DNA from: Prevotella micans DSM 21469 = JCM 16134 | GTDB taxonomy: Bacteria > Bacteroidota > Bacteroidia > Bacteroidales > Bacteroidaceae | Reading direction: 5' to 3' | DNA: 64,000 bases | NCBI RefSeq assembly: GCF_000614105.1 | Contig: NZ_BAKH01000002.1 | Coordinates: 1-64,000 of the forward strand | In this document: in pieces, positions 55,376-64,000 of the stretch | Position numbering within the stretch: position 1 is the first letter of the stretch | How the letters are laid out: every line of letters begins with the position of its first letter | Made by a program: the position numbers and the translations under genes | Notes under the pieces: generated by a model | Database searches by the model: none | What the model was told of the DNA's origin: nothing | Seen by the model: only the letters and a program-made list of their open reading frames with translations

Positions 55376-57181
55376 ATGGAAATAAATCTAAAAGAATATT
55401 ATGCAGACAGAGCCCAAAGTTTGGCTAAGGAAATAGCCGGTCTTAAACAGAAGAACCGCAGCTTTGTTGCAGGACAAATCATTTTCTTCCTGGCCTTTAT
55501 AGTTTTCGTTGTTCTCTACACTACAACAGCTGGCGGCAGATTACTGCTCGTTATGGCAGCCCTTTCAGTAATCGCTTATTTTATAGTGCGACGTTTCGAT
55601 GTACTCAATGGCGAAAAGATAGCAACACAAAACAGTTTGTTACAGGTTTATCAGCATGAAATGGCATATCAAGAGGGTGATTACAGTGCTTTTTACGACG
55701 GCAGAGAATATGTTGACCCGCAACATCCATTCACGTTCGATCTGGATATATTCGGCTCACAATCGCTTTTTCAGCGTATCAATCGGACTGTAACAACTGG
55801 CGGGAGCCGCCGTTTAGCCTCTCTGTTGAGTACGGAACACGAGTCTGCACAAGGCGAAATAGAAAGGATAACACTACAGAAAGAGGCGATAGATGAGCTG
55901 GCCGAAATGGAAACGTGGCGAGCCGATTTTCTTGCGATAGGGCAGAAGGCTGGTGAAAAGCTCGATTCTTCGGCCATTCGTGAAGCGCACGAACGGATAA
56001 GTTCCGTACGACTGCCATCGTTTATGGGCAGTTTACCAGTGATTATTGTGGCTTACGCAGCTATTGCAGGTCTTTGGGCGAGCGTTGTCCTGCCGTTCTT
56101 CACGCCGCTGAGCGGTGAAGTGGCTGTTACTTGGGGTGTTTTACAGTTCATTGCGGTGTTTTTGCTTTGTATGAAGCCTTTACGGGTGATTAGAAAATCG
56201 GTTGATGTTCTGCACAAGCATCTGCAGGCCTATATCAGTTTGATACGACATCTATCAGCGACGCAGTTCAAGGCCGAGGATAATCGTCGGGTTGTTCGGC
56301 AACTGCAAACGGCGTCTATATCGTTCGAGCGTTTGGAGGATATTCTCAACGGACTTGACCGGCGAGGTAATATCCTTGGATTGTTAATCATGAACACATT
56401 CCTGTTGAGTGACGTCTTCTTAGTGCGTCGTTTTTGCCAGTGGCAGCGATTATATATGTCGCATGTGATGGATTGGGTAGACGAAGTAAGTCATATCGAT
56501 GCGCTAGTGTCGATGGCGACATTCAGATATAACGAACCTTTTGGTACAGCGGCCCAACTAGTCGTCGATGAAAATATGGTTTATGAGGCTCGAGGATTAT
56601 ATCATCCATTCCTCGGTAAAAAAGCCGTGCGCAATGATTTCATGATAGAAGAAGGCCACTACTATATTATCACGGGCGCGAATATGGCCGGTAAAAGTAC
56701 CTTTCTACGTTCGGTTGGTATAAACTATGTTCTTGCGATGAACGGAATGCCAGTTTTTGCCGATGCGTTGAAAGTGTCGGTTTATCGGCTTTTCAGCAGT
56801 ATGCGTACCACCGACGACCTTTCCCATGGCATATCCTACTTCAATGCCGAACTATTGCGACTGAAACAACTCATCAATTTCTGCCGTCATAGTAAGCACA
56901 CGCTAATAATTCTCGACGAAATTCTGAAGGGTACCAATTCGCTCGATAAGCTTAACGGCTCGCGGCTCTTCCTGAATGCCATATCTTCACTACCTGTTAG
57001 CGGTATGATTGCTACCCACGATTTGGAACTGTCGAAGATGAGCGAGCTACATCCCGAACGTTTTTCGAACTATTGCTTTGAAATTGAACTCGCCGAAAAC
57101 ATTAACTATACCTACAAAATAACTCCCGGTGTGGCACGTAACCAGAATGCCACATTCCTACTAAAAGGAATCCTGGCATAA
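55376..57181 (+). CDS. Membrane-anchored MutS-like ATPase
   Basis: A 601-residue protein whose C-terminal third is a MutS ATPase domain: Walker A GANMAGKSTF (about residues 434-443), SYFNAELLRLKQL and Walker B LIILDEILKGTNS followed by the ATHDLELSK switch. The N-terminal part lacks the mismatch-binding domain and instead has two hydrophobic pairs (about 30-72 and 215-270), suggesting four membrane spans. It is unlikely to be the replication mismatch sensor. Function is unknown, and similar proteins occur across Bacteroidetes. Confidence 0.82.
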   Translation: MEINLKEYYADRAQSLAKEIAGLKQKNRSFVAGQIIFFLAFIVFVVLYTTTAGGRLLLVMAALSVIAYFIVRRFDVLNGEKIATQNSLLQVYQHEMAYQEGDYSAFYDGREYVDPQHPFTFDLDIFGSQSLFQRINRTVTTGGSRRLASLLSTEHESAQGEIERITLQKEAIDELAEMETWRADFLAIGQKAGEKLDSSAIREAHERISSVRLPSFMGSLPVIIVAYAAIAGLWASVVLPFFTPLSGEVAVTWGVLQFIAVFLLCMKPLRVIRKSVDVLHKHLQAYISLIRHLSATQFKAEDNRRVVRQLQTASISFERLEDILNGLDRRGNILGLLIMNTFLLSDVFLVRRFCQWQRLYMSHVMDWVDEVSHIDALVSMATFRYNEPFGTAAQLVVDENMVYEARGLYHPFLGKKAVRNDFMIEEGHYYIITGANMAGKSTFLRSVGINYVLAMNGMPVFADALKVSVYRLFSSMRTTDDLSHGISYFNAELLRLKQLINFCRHSKHTLIILDEILKGTNSLDKLNGSRLFLNAISSLPVSGMIATHDLELSKMSELHPERFSNYCFEIELAENINYTYKITPGVARNQNATFLLKGILA

Positions 57182-57212
57182 TATGAAATCTTCTTGTAGA
57201 GGGGGGAGAGAT

Positions 57213-58655
57213 TTAATTCCGATACTTTTTTCTTAGCCGAAGAATATAGCCTGAGATTAGACACCAAAGCACAAATAGGCCAACGAAAAATATAAATATA
57301 AAGGAGGCTAGCGAACTCATGTAAATGCGCCCGGTATGGACTTCAAGCGCTGTATTCCATAATGACATGGATAGATTGCTGAATTCATCTGGTTGAGGAG
57401 CAAACGAACTGCCTTCGGTATAGTCGACGACACATTCTTTATCAGTAAAGTCTGAACTGTAACCCGAAATGGGATATGAACTTATCGGAATGCCTTTAAT
57501 GGGTAATTGGTTCGAATTCTTAGGGTGACCAGCGAAATAATCCTCTATAATTCCCCTGTTACGATCCCATAAAAATAAACCGCTGAAAGAACCGATTAGC
57601 CATCTGCCGCAGACATCGCGCTGCCACACTGTTTGTCCCATCACGCTTACGGGAGGTGCATTTTTTATGGTCTCGGGACGCGAGGTGAGTGATTTGAAAG
57701 AGAAGAATCCTTCGGAGGTCGAAACAAGCCAATCGGAGTTTTGGTTGTCATAACGAATCATGCGTAACTTGTCGTTCCATACATTGTTTGTACTTAGAAC
57801 AGTGCCAGGTATGGGCTTTGTGCGACATGAAGAGAGTGGAATCATCAGAGGTGGACGGAGACACCAGCCGGTGAATGTAATAAGCAGTGTCAGAATTATG
57901 GTGTAGCGGCCTATTCCATCATGCCAGGTCATTAATCGTTTACGAGGGTTAAACCAGAACCATATACCGGTTATGCATAAGGCTGACAGAGCAAGTCCCA
58001 CGATATCCATGATTAGTTTACCGATAGTTCCGAACAGTGCTCCGCAATGTAATAGCCATATTTGTCGGAAGATGCTCACTTCGTTTTTGTAGTTATTGGG
58101 CGCTTGTAGTTGTATTCGCCGGAATGATTTGTAGGGCGGAAGACTTATGTAGGCATACGAGCGACTGAGGAGCACCATAGTGTCTTTGTATATGGTTAGG
58201 TCAGTAATTAGTTCGTTGTCCTCTGTTGGCAGCTGAATTGAAATCCATCCTTTTTCTTTGAGATGATAGAGACCCCAAATGCTTGCTGCGAAGATATCGC
58301 CGTGTTGAGTTTGAACCATATTGCGTATTTGTTTATGGTCGGCTCCGTGTAGTATACCTTTGTTATAGCTTGTGAACTTCGATGCGGTACTGTCGGTTAT
58401 GAAAATTCCGGCTGTTCCATAAAGGAAGATTAAATGCTGTCGGTTTTTTGTTTCACATTTTAAGGTGCCACGTAAAAGTCCGTTGTTCCAGTTGTGAAAA
58501 CGATATTTCTCTGGGAGCATTCCCCGGCTGATACTAATATCATTGAATACGTTTCGGTGATTTAAGATTATGCCAGAAAAGCAAAACATAATCAAGAAAA
58601 AACAAATTGTTATCCCTACCCATTTGTGATGCTTTCTCCATGTACTTCTTTTCAT
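57213..58655 (-). CDS. PepSY-associated membrane protein
   Basis: A 480-residue inner-membrane protein with about four spans: one at residues 12-30, two near 215-240 and 255-275, and one near 450-470. The N-terminal STWRKHHKWVGITICFFLIMFCFSGIILNHR fits PepSY-type iron-transport reductases, and a WHDGIGRY stretch lies between the spans. The large extracytoplasmic parts read like sensor or propeller strands. Role in iron or periplasmic redox is inferred from the family. Confidence 0.75.
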   Translation of the reverse strand: MKRSTWRKHHKWVGITICFFLIMFCFSGIILNHRNVFNDISISRGMLPEKYRFHNWNNGLLRGTLKCETKNRQHLIFLYGTAGIFITDSTASKFTSYNKGILHGADHKQIRNMVQTQHGDIFAASIWGLYHLKEKGWISIQLPTEDNELITDLTIYKDTMVLLSRSYAYISLPPYKSFRRIQLQAPNNYKNEVSIFRQIWLLHCGALFGTIGKLIMDIVGLALSALCITGIWFWFNPRKRLMTWHDGIGRYTIILTLLITFTGWCLRPPLMIPLSSCRTKPIPGTVLSTNNVWNDKLRMIRYDNQNSDWLVSTSEGFFSFKSLTSRPETIKNAPPVSVMGQTVWQRDVCGRWLIGSFSGLFLWDRNRGIIEDYFAGHPKNSNQLPIKGIPISSYPISGYSSDFTDKECVVDYTEGSSFAPQPDEFSNLSMSLWNTALEVHTGRIYMSSLASFIFIFFVGLFVLWCLISGYILRLRKKYRN

Positions 58656-58689
58656 ATTTCTTTATATGAGATGCGTTAGAAATGTCGTG

Positions 58690-58697
58690 CAAAAATA
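58690..58697 (-). promoter_or_regulatory. Bacteroidetes -7 element for the PepSY gene
   Basis: TATTTTTG on the minus strand, 34 bp upstream of the ATG at 58655. Confidence 0.45.
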
Positions 58698-58741
58698 AGA
58701 TAATCCATTATACTGATGTTGTGGAAGAAATGGGAAAGCAA

Positions 58742-58749
58742 TACATTTG
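58742..58749 (+). promoter_or_regulatory. Bacteroidetes promoter for gpmA (TTG - 20 bp - TACATTTG)
   Basis: TACATTTG lies 37 bp upstream of the gpmA ATG. A TTG at 58719-58721 sits 20 bp before it, matching the Bacteroidetes -33/-7 spacing. Confidence 0.65.
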
Positions 58750-58786
58750 TACGGTATTTTTTTGTATAATATTTAATAGAAGAATT

Positions 58787-59533
58787 ATGAAAAGAATTGT
58801 TTTAGTTCGTCATGGAGAAAGTCTTTGGAATAAGGAAAACAGGTTTACAGGATGGACAAATGTTGATCTTAGCGAAAAAGGCCAAGAAGAAGCTCGCACA
58901 GCTGGCAAACTTCTGAAAGAAGCTGGAATCAACTTCGAGGTTGCTTATACATCTTATCTGAAACGTGCCATTAAAACATTGAATAGTGTCCTAGACACAA
59001 TGGATCTGGATTGGATTCCAGTAAAGAAAAGCTGGCGTTTAAACGAAAAGCATTATGGTAATTTGCAGGGACTAAATAAAAGCGAAACTGCTGAAAAGTT
59101 TGGTGAGGAACAAGTGCGTATATGGCGTCGTAGTTTCGACGTTGCTCCCAAACCATTAGATGATTCTGATCCCAATAGCGCAACACAAGATCCTCGCTAT
59201 AATTTGGTTCCTAACAATTATATTCCAAGAACCGAATCCCTCAAAGATGCAATTGCAAGAGTTATGCCCTATTGGGAATGCGAAATATTCCCAAGTCTCA
59301 AAGAACACAACGATGTGATTGTTGCAGCTCATGGGAATAGTCTCCGAGGAATTGTGAAGCATTTGAAGAACATATCGAACGAAGATATTATTTCGTTGAA
59401 TATTCCAACAGCTGTTCCTTATGTTTTCGAGTTCGATGATAATCTTAATTTGGTCAAAGATTATTATCTTGGTGACCCTGAAGAAATAAAACGCAAACAA
59501 GCTGCTGTTGCTAATCAAGGAGCTGCGAAGTAA
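58787..59533 (+). CDS. gpmA: 2,3-bisphosphoglycerate-dependent phosphoglycerate mutase
   Basis: A 248-residue glycolytic enzyme interconverting 3- and 2-phosphoglycerate. The phosphohistidine motif [19 protein letters not shown] begins at residue 5; [31 protein letters not shown] and [14 protein letters not shown] follow. ATG 58787 gives the family length; the in-frame upstream ATG lies before the promoter. It is flanked by its own promoter and terminator. Confidence 0.96.
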   Translation: MKRIVLVRHGESLWNKENRFTGWTNVDLSEKGQEEARTAGKLLKEAGINFEVAYTSYLKRAIKTLNSVLDTMDLDWIPVKKSWRLNEKHYGNLQGLNKSETAEKFGEEQVRIWRRSFDVAPKPLDDSDPNSATQDPRYNLVPNNYIPRTESLKDAIARVMPYWECEIFPSLKEHNDVIVAAHGNSLRGIVKHLKNISNEDIISLNIPTAVPYVFEFDDNLNLVKDYYLGDPEEIKRKQAAVANQGAAK

Positions 59534-59562
59534 ATTGGTTTTAATGCTTGATTAATAATAGA

Positions 59563-59604
59563 GTAGGAAGAAAACTAAAGTTAGTTTTCTTCCTACTTTT
59601 TTTA
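59563..59604 (+). terminator. Rho-independent terminator after gpmA
   Basis: Near-perfect arms GTAGGAAGAAAACTAA and TTAGTTTTCTTCCTAC followed by a T-run, 30 bp after the stop. Confidence 0.9.
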
Positions 59605-59734
59605 TAGTTGTTTAATCTCTAATTTATCTCTAGAACAACTTTGTTTCGAGATTTCCGAAGACAACTACTTAGGTACCGAAGTGAGACGAGTTTAAGCCTT
59701 ATCTATCATATGAGTAACTTAGTTATCGCTCTGT

Positions 59735-60490
59735 TTACCTTGGCGAATAAACGGCGCGGATGGTAATGCTGGCTTTCTTCTCTTTATCGCTGGTATTGAA
59801 AGTTCCTCCCCAGCTATAATCTTCGCTACTGTTCAGGCCAACAATCTGAAATACACCCATAGTTGACGACTGTAGGCTACCAACGCTGGCATTGCAACCT
59901 TCGGCGATGGTTTCGGCACGTTTATAGGCATCGATACTGGCATTGTGAAGGAGCTCCATTTTAAGATCGTCGAGTTTGGTATAATAATATAACGGGTCAC
60001 TGCTGCTGAAGTTTACATCGCGTCCGTAGAGCTCAGATATCTTCTGATAAACGCGTTCAACTATGGGCAAATCACGTGAGGTTATGGTGATATCCTGCCT
60101 TACAGCGTAACCATCATCAAGTTCAAAATAGCGTTCGGAATGTTCATCATATATACTCTTGGTTTGCTTCTCAACGCTTACACTATTAGTTGAAATTGTT
60201 GAATCTGCGATATTATTTTCGCGCAAGTATTGTCTTATTAATCTGTTTGAGCGATTGAATTCAGTGTATGCAGCGTTCTGTGTTGGAGCTTTGCCGCTAA
60301 CAGTGATGTTCCACACTACAAGATCACTCTTGATTTGCTTTTCAGCCATTCCGGTAACCTTAATTTTATACTCTCCTTGACGGAAGTTTTGCAGGCCGTG
60401 TGCTATTTGCCAGCAACCTGCTACGGCCGCAATACTCACAACTATAATGAGTACAGCCTTAAACAGTTCTTTTTGTTCAATTTTCATCAT
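59735..60490 (-). CDS. SIMPL domain exported protein
   Basis: A 251-residue protein with an N-terminal membrane anchor (about residues 11-30) and a periplasmic SIMPL domain (DUF541): GEYKIKVTGMAEKQIKSDLVVW, SVSVEKQ in the middle, and AYKRAETIAEGCNASVGSLQSS. Relatives (for example periplasmic Omp28-like and BP26-like proteins) have no settled function. It is probably envelope-located. It is followed by the gpmA terminator in the opposite strand. Confidence 0.82.
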   Translation of the reverse strand: MMKIEQKELFKAVLIIVVSIAAVAGCWQIAHGLQNFRQGEYKIKVTGMAEKQIKSDLVVWNITVSGKAPTQNAAYTEFNRSNRLIRQYLRENNIADSTISTNSVSVEKQTKSIYDEHSERYFELDDGYAVRQDITITSRDLPIVERVYQKISELYGRDVNFSSSDPLYYYTKLDDLKMELLHNASIDAYKRAETIAEGCNASVGSLQSSTMGVFQIVGLNSSEDYSWGGTFNTSDKEKKASITIRAVYSPR

Positions 60491-60950
60491 TTTTCATTAA
60501 AAGTTTTTTGTTCAGATTGAAGTACACGTATAATCTCAAAATAAATATTTGTTTTGTTCCAATATTTGCTCTTTCGACTAAAGTATAAGATGTCGTGAGA
60601 TACCTTTTCCTTACCCTAATAGACGAGTGCTTGTCCCTTGATCTTCCAGATATTGAGGTGGTAACTAAGGAAACCATACTCTTCGTCAACGCTAGTTACA
60701 AAGAATGGCTTTTTTCTTTTACTCCATATCCTGTAGAGGCTATTATATTGAACATACGTATTGCGATATGCATGCAATGCTGCGCATGGGACTTAAGTTC
60801 TAATAATTAATTGAGTCTATTTAAGTCTCTCTATAAGCATTGTTACCTTAATCATAAGAGCCTCTGTTTTGGGTGGATTTTTAGCCAACGCTTTATTGGC
60901 TAACTCTATCACTTATGGAGACTTTTTACATAGCGCTTTATTCATATTTC
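60491..60950. other. Non-coding or decayed region
   Basis: No intact gene. On the minus strand near 60830-60950 there are coding-like stretches (NKALCKKSP and ELANKALAKNPPKTEALMIK) separated by stop codons. They contain a 45-bp direct duplication (steps of 15 codons). They look like the decayed tail of the remnant at 60951. Confidence 0.4.
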
Positions 60951-61169
60951 TTACGTTGTGAGAATCTCTCGTTTCTGGCTTATGTATGTGTCTGACCGTG
61001 AAAGGGCAAGCACACGTTCATTCATGGTCAATATGGTGTCAAACTTTATGATACGAGCTACTAGCCTCTTTATGCTGTTAGGATGAGTGTTGACGACTTC
61101 CTCTATTTGATTCCAGTTAATGTCATGCTTCTCCTGTACCTAGTCAAGGGTAGGGATAATAGCGAGCAT
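60951..61169 (-). pseudogene. Decayed gene fragment with in-frame TAG
   Basis: A minus-strand frame starts MLAIIPTLD, has a TAG at codon 10 (61140-61142), then continues as VQEKHDINWNQIEEVVNTH and PNSIKRLVARIIKFDTILT to a stop at 60951. The residue pattern (helical, HTH-like, normal amino acid mix) looks like genuine coding sequence, not random frame. The upstream sequence has further stops. I do not recognise the family. Confidence 0.45.
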
Positions 61170-61345
61170 AACATAAGTGTAGGAGATTCTCTTTAATCAT
61201 AATTTGCTTAATGCAATTTATTAATGTGGTAAAGGTAAAGATTTTCTGATAAAACAAACTAATCTCGGGAATCCTTTTTCGTTTCAGAACAAACTCTATA
61301 AGCTCCTCACTGTTTTTATTTATTTCCCCTCATAAATAAAAAAGA

Positions 61346-61371
61346 CCTTGATTGATTCACATCAACCAAGG
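61346..61371 (-). terminator. Terminator-like hairpin downstream of the PAP2 gene
   Basis: Stem CCTTG-A-TTGAT/ATCAA-C-CAAGG preceded on the + strand by an A-run, so it is oriented for the minus strand, 245 bp past the PAP2 stop. Confidence 0.5.
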
Positions 61372-61616
61372 CTCTCAATACTAAAACTAAATTAACCACT
61401 AAAAAAACTAATGCAAAGATAGGCCCGTGCAAGAACTTTGGCTGTAAAATTATGCGGGTTATTTTGATTATTGTACGGAACGTGGTGTTTGGAATGTTTT
61501 TGGAACAATATTCAGTTAGGAAGAGATAGATATTTGGAGATTTTGATGATGCAGAATTAAAAGAAGTAATTAGGTTTACATAGAAAGAATATAGTATATC
61601 TGTAAAATATCGGGAC

Positions 61617-63227
61617 TTAGAAGAAGAGGGTCATTCCGAGTCCTAAACTGAGATTGTTTATGCTTGTGCTGCGCCGAAATGTGTCGACGATATCGACTAT
61701 TTCTCCTTCTGGACCTTCTTGCCAGCGATTTTTCAGATGATAAATGTATTCGGGATGTGAATAATCGTAGTCAAGATTTATTCTGAAAGCCATTCCCAGT
61801 TTATAGGCCCATGTAAGCGATAAGCCTGTGCTGAATACAGGTGAATTGTTTGCTTTGATAGACATGAATTCCTTGTTGTGGATTCCTTTTCCGTCGCCGA
61901 ATCTCTGAAGAAGATTTAGGAGTTCTTGTTTTTCTTCAGGATGTTCGAATATGTTTTTGTCGTTTGGGTTGAATGACTCTATGAGTTGTTTTATTCCATT
62001 TATGTCGAGGTCTACTATTGCATCGACTCTATAATCGGTTGTTAGTCTGTTTCCGATGAGCAGTTTTGCTCCTATTCCAAAATGTTTGTTCACGGGGTAG
62101 GCTAAATATGGACCGATATTGAAGTCGAACATTCCGATATGATTCGATTCCACACCTGCGAAGCGTATATAATCCTTAATAATATTTGCCCCTCGCTGAC
62201 CAGTTTTTACGTCATACTCGAATCCATTGTCCAGATTTACATTTGCTGTAACTGGTATTGCTGTAGCTCTTATTCGTCCGCCGAAGCCTATATACTTATT
62301 CATGAAGTAAGCACATTCAACATTTAGAGACGAACTATGGCCTAGATATAATTGAAGTCCTAACGGATGACTCTCTCCCGATTCATCTCCAGGTGCAAAT
62401 GGGTGCATATTTTCATCATAGTCGTCATAGATTGGCGGACAATTCAGACTATTTGGTCCGATTCCCATCTGTACTCCAACACTTAAAAATGAAGGTTGGC
62501 TCAATAAATTAGGCATATTTCTTGATAGAAGACTATGTTTGATACCACGATGTTTGAATATAAGATCGCCAACTAGATACCCAATATCTGTTGAGATTAT
62601 CCCAATTCCAGCTCCAACAAGCACATCGTTAATCCAATGTCGGTTATTAAGAATGCGGAAAACACCAGTTGCGGTTGCCACTGAATAGCCTGCGATACTA
62701 TACCATGGACTACGTGTCATGCCATATTCACGATGAAGAATAGTTGCACAGACAAACGATGTTGCTGTGTGTCCTGATGGAAAGGAGTTGTAAGAAGTCC
62801 CATCAGGTCGTAGTTCTTTAGTAGTGTGCTTCAAACTATTCACTAAGAGGGCCATTGTTAAACCCGACAATGCATTACTAACTGCCAATCTACCCCATGA
62901 ACTACGTCCTTCCACACCAGAAGATTTCAGAATCCATGTTGCTGCCAGAGGAGTATATTGCGTGTAATCATCCCATTTGCTTTTGAAATTCGGCTGATAA
63001 TAATGTCTCAGATGTCTGAAATTATGCTTCTGTGCTCCAGTCATAAATCCTGCAGCGACGAATCCCAATCCCATGTAAGGTATGTTATGCTTTATAGATT
63101 CCTCTTGAATATGCTTCTGAAGCGTTACACTATCTGGCTCAACCATCTGAAAAACAGTATCACGCTCAGTTGCATTTGCAGTTTGCCAGACGACAATATA
63201 TATAACAAGTAGTATCCATTCTTTCAT
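61617..63227 (-). CDS. PAP2 phosphatase fused to a predicted outer-membrane barrel
   Basis: A 536-residue exported protein. The signal region is residues 1-20. The PAP2 core has all three motifs: Lys133-x6-Arg140-Pro141 (KHTTKELRP), PSGH at 150-153 and Arg191-x5-His197-x3-Asp201. These active sites remove phosphate from lipids such as undecaprenyl diphosphate or lipid A. From about residue 240 the sequence turns into beta strands and ends in SLGLGMTLFF with a terminal Phe, as in outer-membrane barrels. This would place a lipid phosphatase at the outer membrane. No binding partner is seen. Confidence 0.85.
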   Translation of the reverse strand: MKEWILLVIYIVVWQTANATERDTVFQMVEPDSVTLQKHIQEESIKHNIPYMGLGFVAAGFMTGAQKHNFRHLRHYYQPNFKSKWDDYTQYTPLAATWILKSSGVEGRSSWGRLAVSNALSGLTMALLVNSLKHTTKELRPDGTSYNSFPSGHTATSFVCATILHREYGMTRSPWYSIAGYSVATATGVFRILNNRHWINDVLVGAGIGIISTDIGYLVGDLIFKHRGIKHSLLSRNMPNLLSQPSFLSVGVQMGIGPNSLNCPPIYDDYDENMHPFAPGDESGESHPLGLQLYLGHSSSLNVECAYFMNKYIGFGGRIRATAIPVTANVNLDNGFEYDVKTGQRGANIIKDYIRFAGVESNHIGMFDFNIGPYLAYPVNKHFGIGAKLLIGNRLTTDYRVDAIVDLDINGIKQLIESFNPNDKNIFEHPEEKQELLNLLQRFGDGKGIHNKEFMSIKANNSPVFSTGLSLTWAYKLGMAFRINLDYDYSHPEYIYHLKNRWQEGPEGEIVDIVDTFRRSTSINNLSLGLGMTLFF

Positions 63228-63259
63228 ATCTTATATATATAATGTGTAGATTGTGCGTG

Positions 63260-63267
63260 CAAATGTA
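63260..63267 (-). promoter_or_regulatory. Bacteroidetes -7 element for the PAP2 gene
   Basis: TACATTTG on the minus strand, 32 bp upstream of the ATG at 63227; fits TAnnTTTG. Confidence 0.5.
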
Positions 63268-63336
63268 GTGCGAAATGGTAATAACACTAGTGCATTAGAA
63301 TTAAAAACTATAGTATGCTAGATTGATCGGTATTAC

Positions 63337-63459
63337 GGTGCTATGATGCAAGTGAGAGACCAAATGGTTTGAGTATTGTGGAAGTTCTGCAGAAATGAGA
63401 TCAAGTTGTCCGTGTCTTGCGGAAGTTTCGCAAGTAATTTTCAAAATGTATCGAGACCT
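63337..63459. repeat. Degenerate array F with 41-bp period
   Basis: Three worn units at 63337, 63378 and 63419, each 41 bp. Units 2 and 3 start G(T/C)GGAAGTT(C/T); units 1 and 3 share GCAAGT at offset 12-17 and CAAATG/AAAATG near offset 25-30. Similarity is modest, so the array is weaker than A or B. The rest of the 643-bp gap before 63871 holds no gene. Confidence 0.4.
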
Positions 63460-63744
63460 CTGTACATCATCCTATCCACGAATCATTGTGTCTAATTCGC
63501 TGAAATAAGATGTAAATAGGCCCTTATACAGTCAAGATTACCCAGGAATGCCTTGGATTTCGTATAGCTTTTTGAAATAAGAGCGGCAACTAAATATAAA
63601 ATTCAATGTGTGAGAGCGGGAACTATTTTTTCTTCCCGGAATACGGTATTATTTGGGTATAGAAATACCAATTCCTTTTTCAATATTTCTGTTTTCCAGA
63701 TAAATCAAAACAAGTAATAATCATCACTGTCGAAAGCAAATCAT

Positions 63745-63752
63745 TATCTTTG
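63745..63752 (+). promoter_or_regulatory. Bacteroidetes -7 element TATCTTTG
   Basis: TATCTTTG lies 118 bp upstream of the ATG at 63871, leaving a long leader; fits TAnnTTTG. Confidence 0.45.
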
Positions 63753-63870
63753 TGAGCACACCTATAAACATTCTTTGTTTTGATGTGACAACTTGCGAGC
63801 AGAATCTTTTCGCTCATCTCCCATATCGCTAACTCTTTAATTGTATAATAACAATATAATTTTCCATCCT

Positions 63871-64000
63871 ATGAAAAAGATTTTTTCTCTAATGTTAGCA
63901 GCAATAGCTGCCACATCGGCTTCAGCACAATATGTCAGTCCTGGAACCGGCAAGATGTTCACTTTTGCAGACTTGGCAAGTATTGGCAATAGTGGTGTAA
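63871..64000 (+). CDS. Exported protein, cut by the window end
   Basis: The first 43 codons of an exported protein. A signal peptide (KKIFSLMLAAIAATSASAQ) ends at a typical ASAQ site, then the mature protein starts YVSPGTGKMFTFADLAS. The beginning is common among secreted Bacteroidetes surface proteins. The rest lies outside the window, so family and length are unknown. Confidence 0.7.
   Translation, partial: MKKIFSLMLAAIAATSASAQYVSPGTGKMFTFADLASIGNSGV

Noticed and set aside
60477-60810. Two opposing frames of about 70 codons near 60.5-60.8 kb
   Set aside because: Neither shows family features. They overlap each other and lie in a region that looks decayed.
1-64000. Insertion sequences, integrases or prophage genes
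   Set aside because: No transposase, integrase or phage structural motif was seen in any frame; the repeats described are the only mobile-like signals.

Overview
The window reads as chromosomal DNA of a member of the Bacteroidales (Bacteroidota), most like the Prevotellaceae/Muribaculaceae/Bacteroidaceae group. The grounds are the three-subunit fumarate reductase, HU-like proteins of the Bacteroidetes type, fimbrillin-like lipoproteins, a C10 (streptopain-type) protease with a type IX secretion tail, DUF2807, DUF6261 and DUF1599 proteins, lipid A genes (waaA, lpxB), and many TAnnTTTG promoter elements. Genus cannot be fixed from the sequence alone.

Layout. 0-2.6 kb: interspersed repeat, then a small conserved peptide plus a fimbrillin-like lipoprotein, then a hairpin-flanked 22-bp repeat. 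2.6-10.5 kb (+): HU-like protein, outer-membrane protein, gltX, waaA, zinc-ribbon protein, lipoprotein, trpS and a fimbrillin-like gene with no proper 5' end. 10.8-14.5 kb (-): Acg-type nitroreductase and secreted C10 protease. 14.6-24.9 kb (-): one long gene run reading yfcE, surE, lpxB, DUF1599, DoxX-like protein, tpiA, SPOR protein, folE, lipoprotein, xth, SGNH hydrolase, MBOAT acyltransferase. 25.6-30.6 kb: DUF3108, TrmH, sufE, U32 peptidase, DUF2807, tRNA-Arg(CCT), ADP-ribosylglycohydrolase. 30.6-31.5 kb: two repeat blocks. 31.6-40.8 kb: C1 protease operon, lgt, ychF, acyltransferase, polA, polyprenyl synthase. 40.8-43.1 kb: a DUF6261 gene with repeat arrays on both sides. 43.1-46.6 kb (-): frdCAB. 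46.8-52.9 kb (+): mnmG-apt-uvrC-dtd-mazG-deoC with a parS-like site between apt and uvrC. 52.9-54.8 kb: second small peptide/fimbrillin cassette. Then a 41-bp array, a membrane MutS-like ATPase, a PepSY protein, gpmA, a SIMPL protein, a decayed region, a PAP2/barrel protein, and the start of an exported protein cut by the window edge.

Two patterns stand out. First, six intergenic tandem arrays with unrelated sequences share a period of almost exactly 41 bp (about 31.1, 40.9, 41.5, 42.9, 55.0 and 63.3 kb); two are well conserved and four are degenerate. Second, seven genes, including polA, trpS, tpiA, sufE, frdA and frdB, are each broken by a 1-2 base indel. These genes are essential or nearly so and have no second copy here, so consensus sequence errors are the likeliest cause. 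I annotate them as living genes with an apparent frameshift.

The best candidate for undescribed biology is the pairing of a 56-70 residue conserved peptide with a downstream fimbrillin-like lipoprotein, seen twice, followed by the shared 41-bp periodicity of the intergenic arrays.
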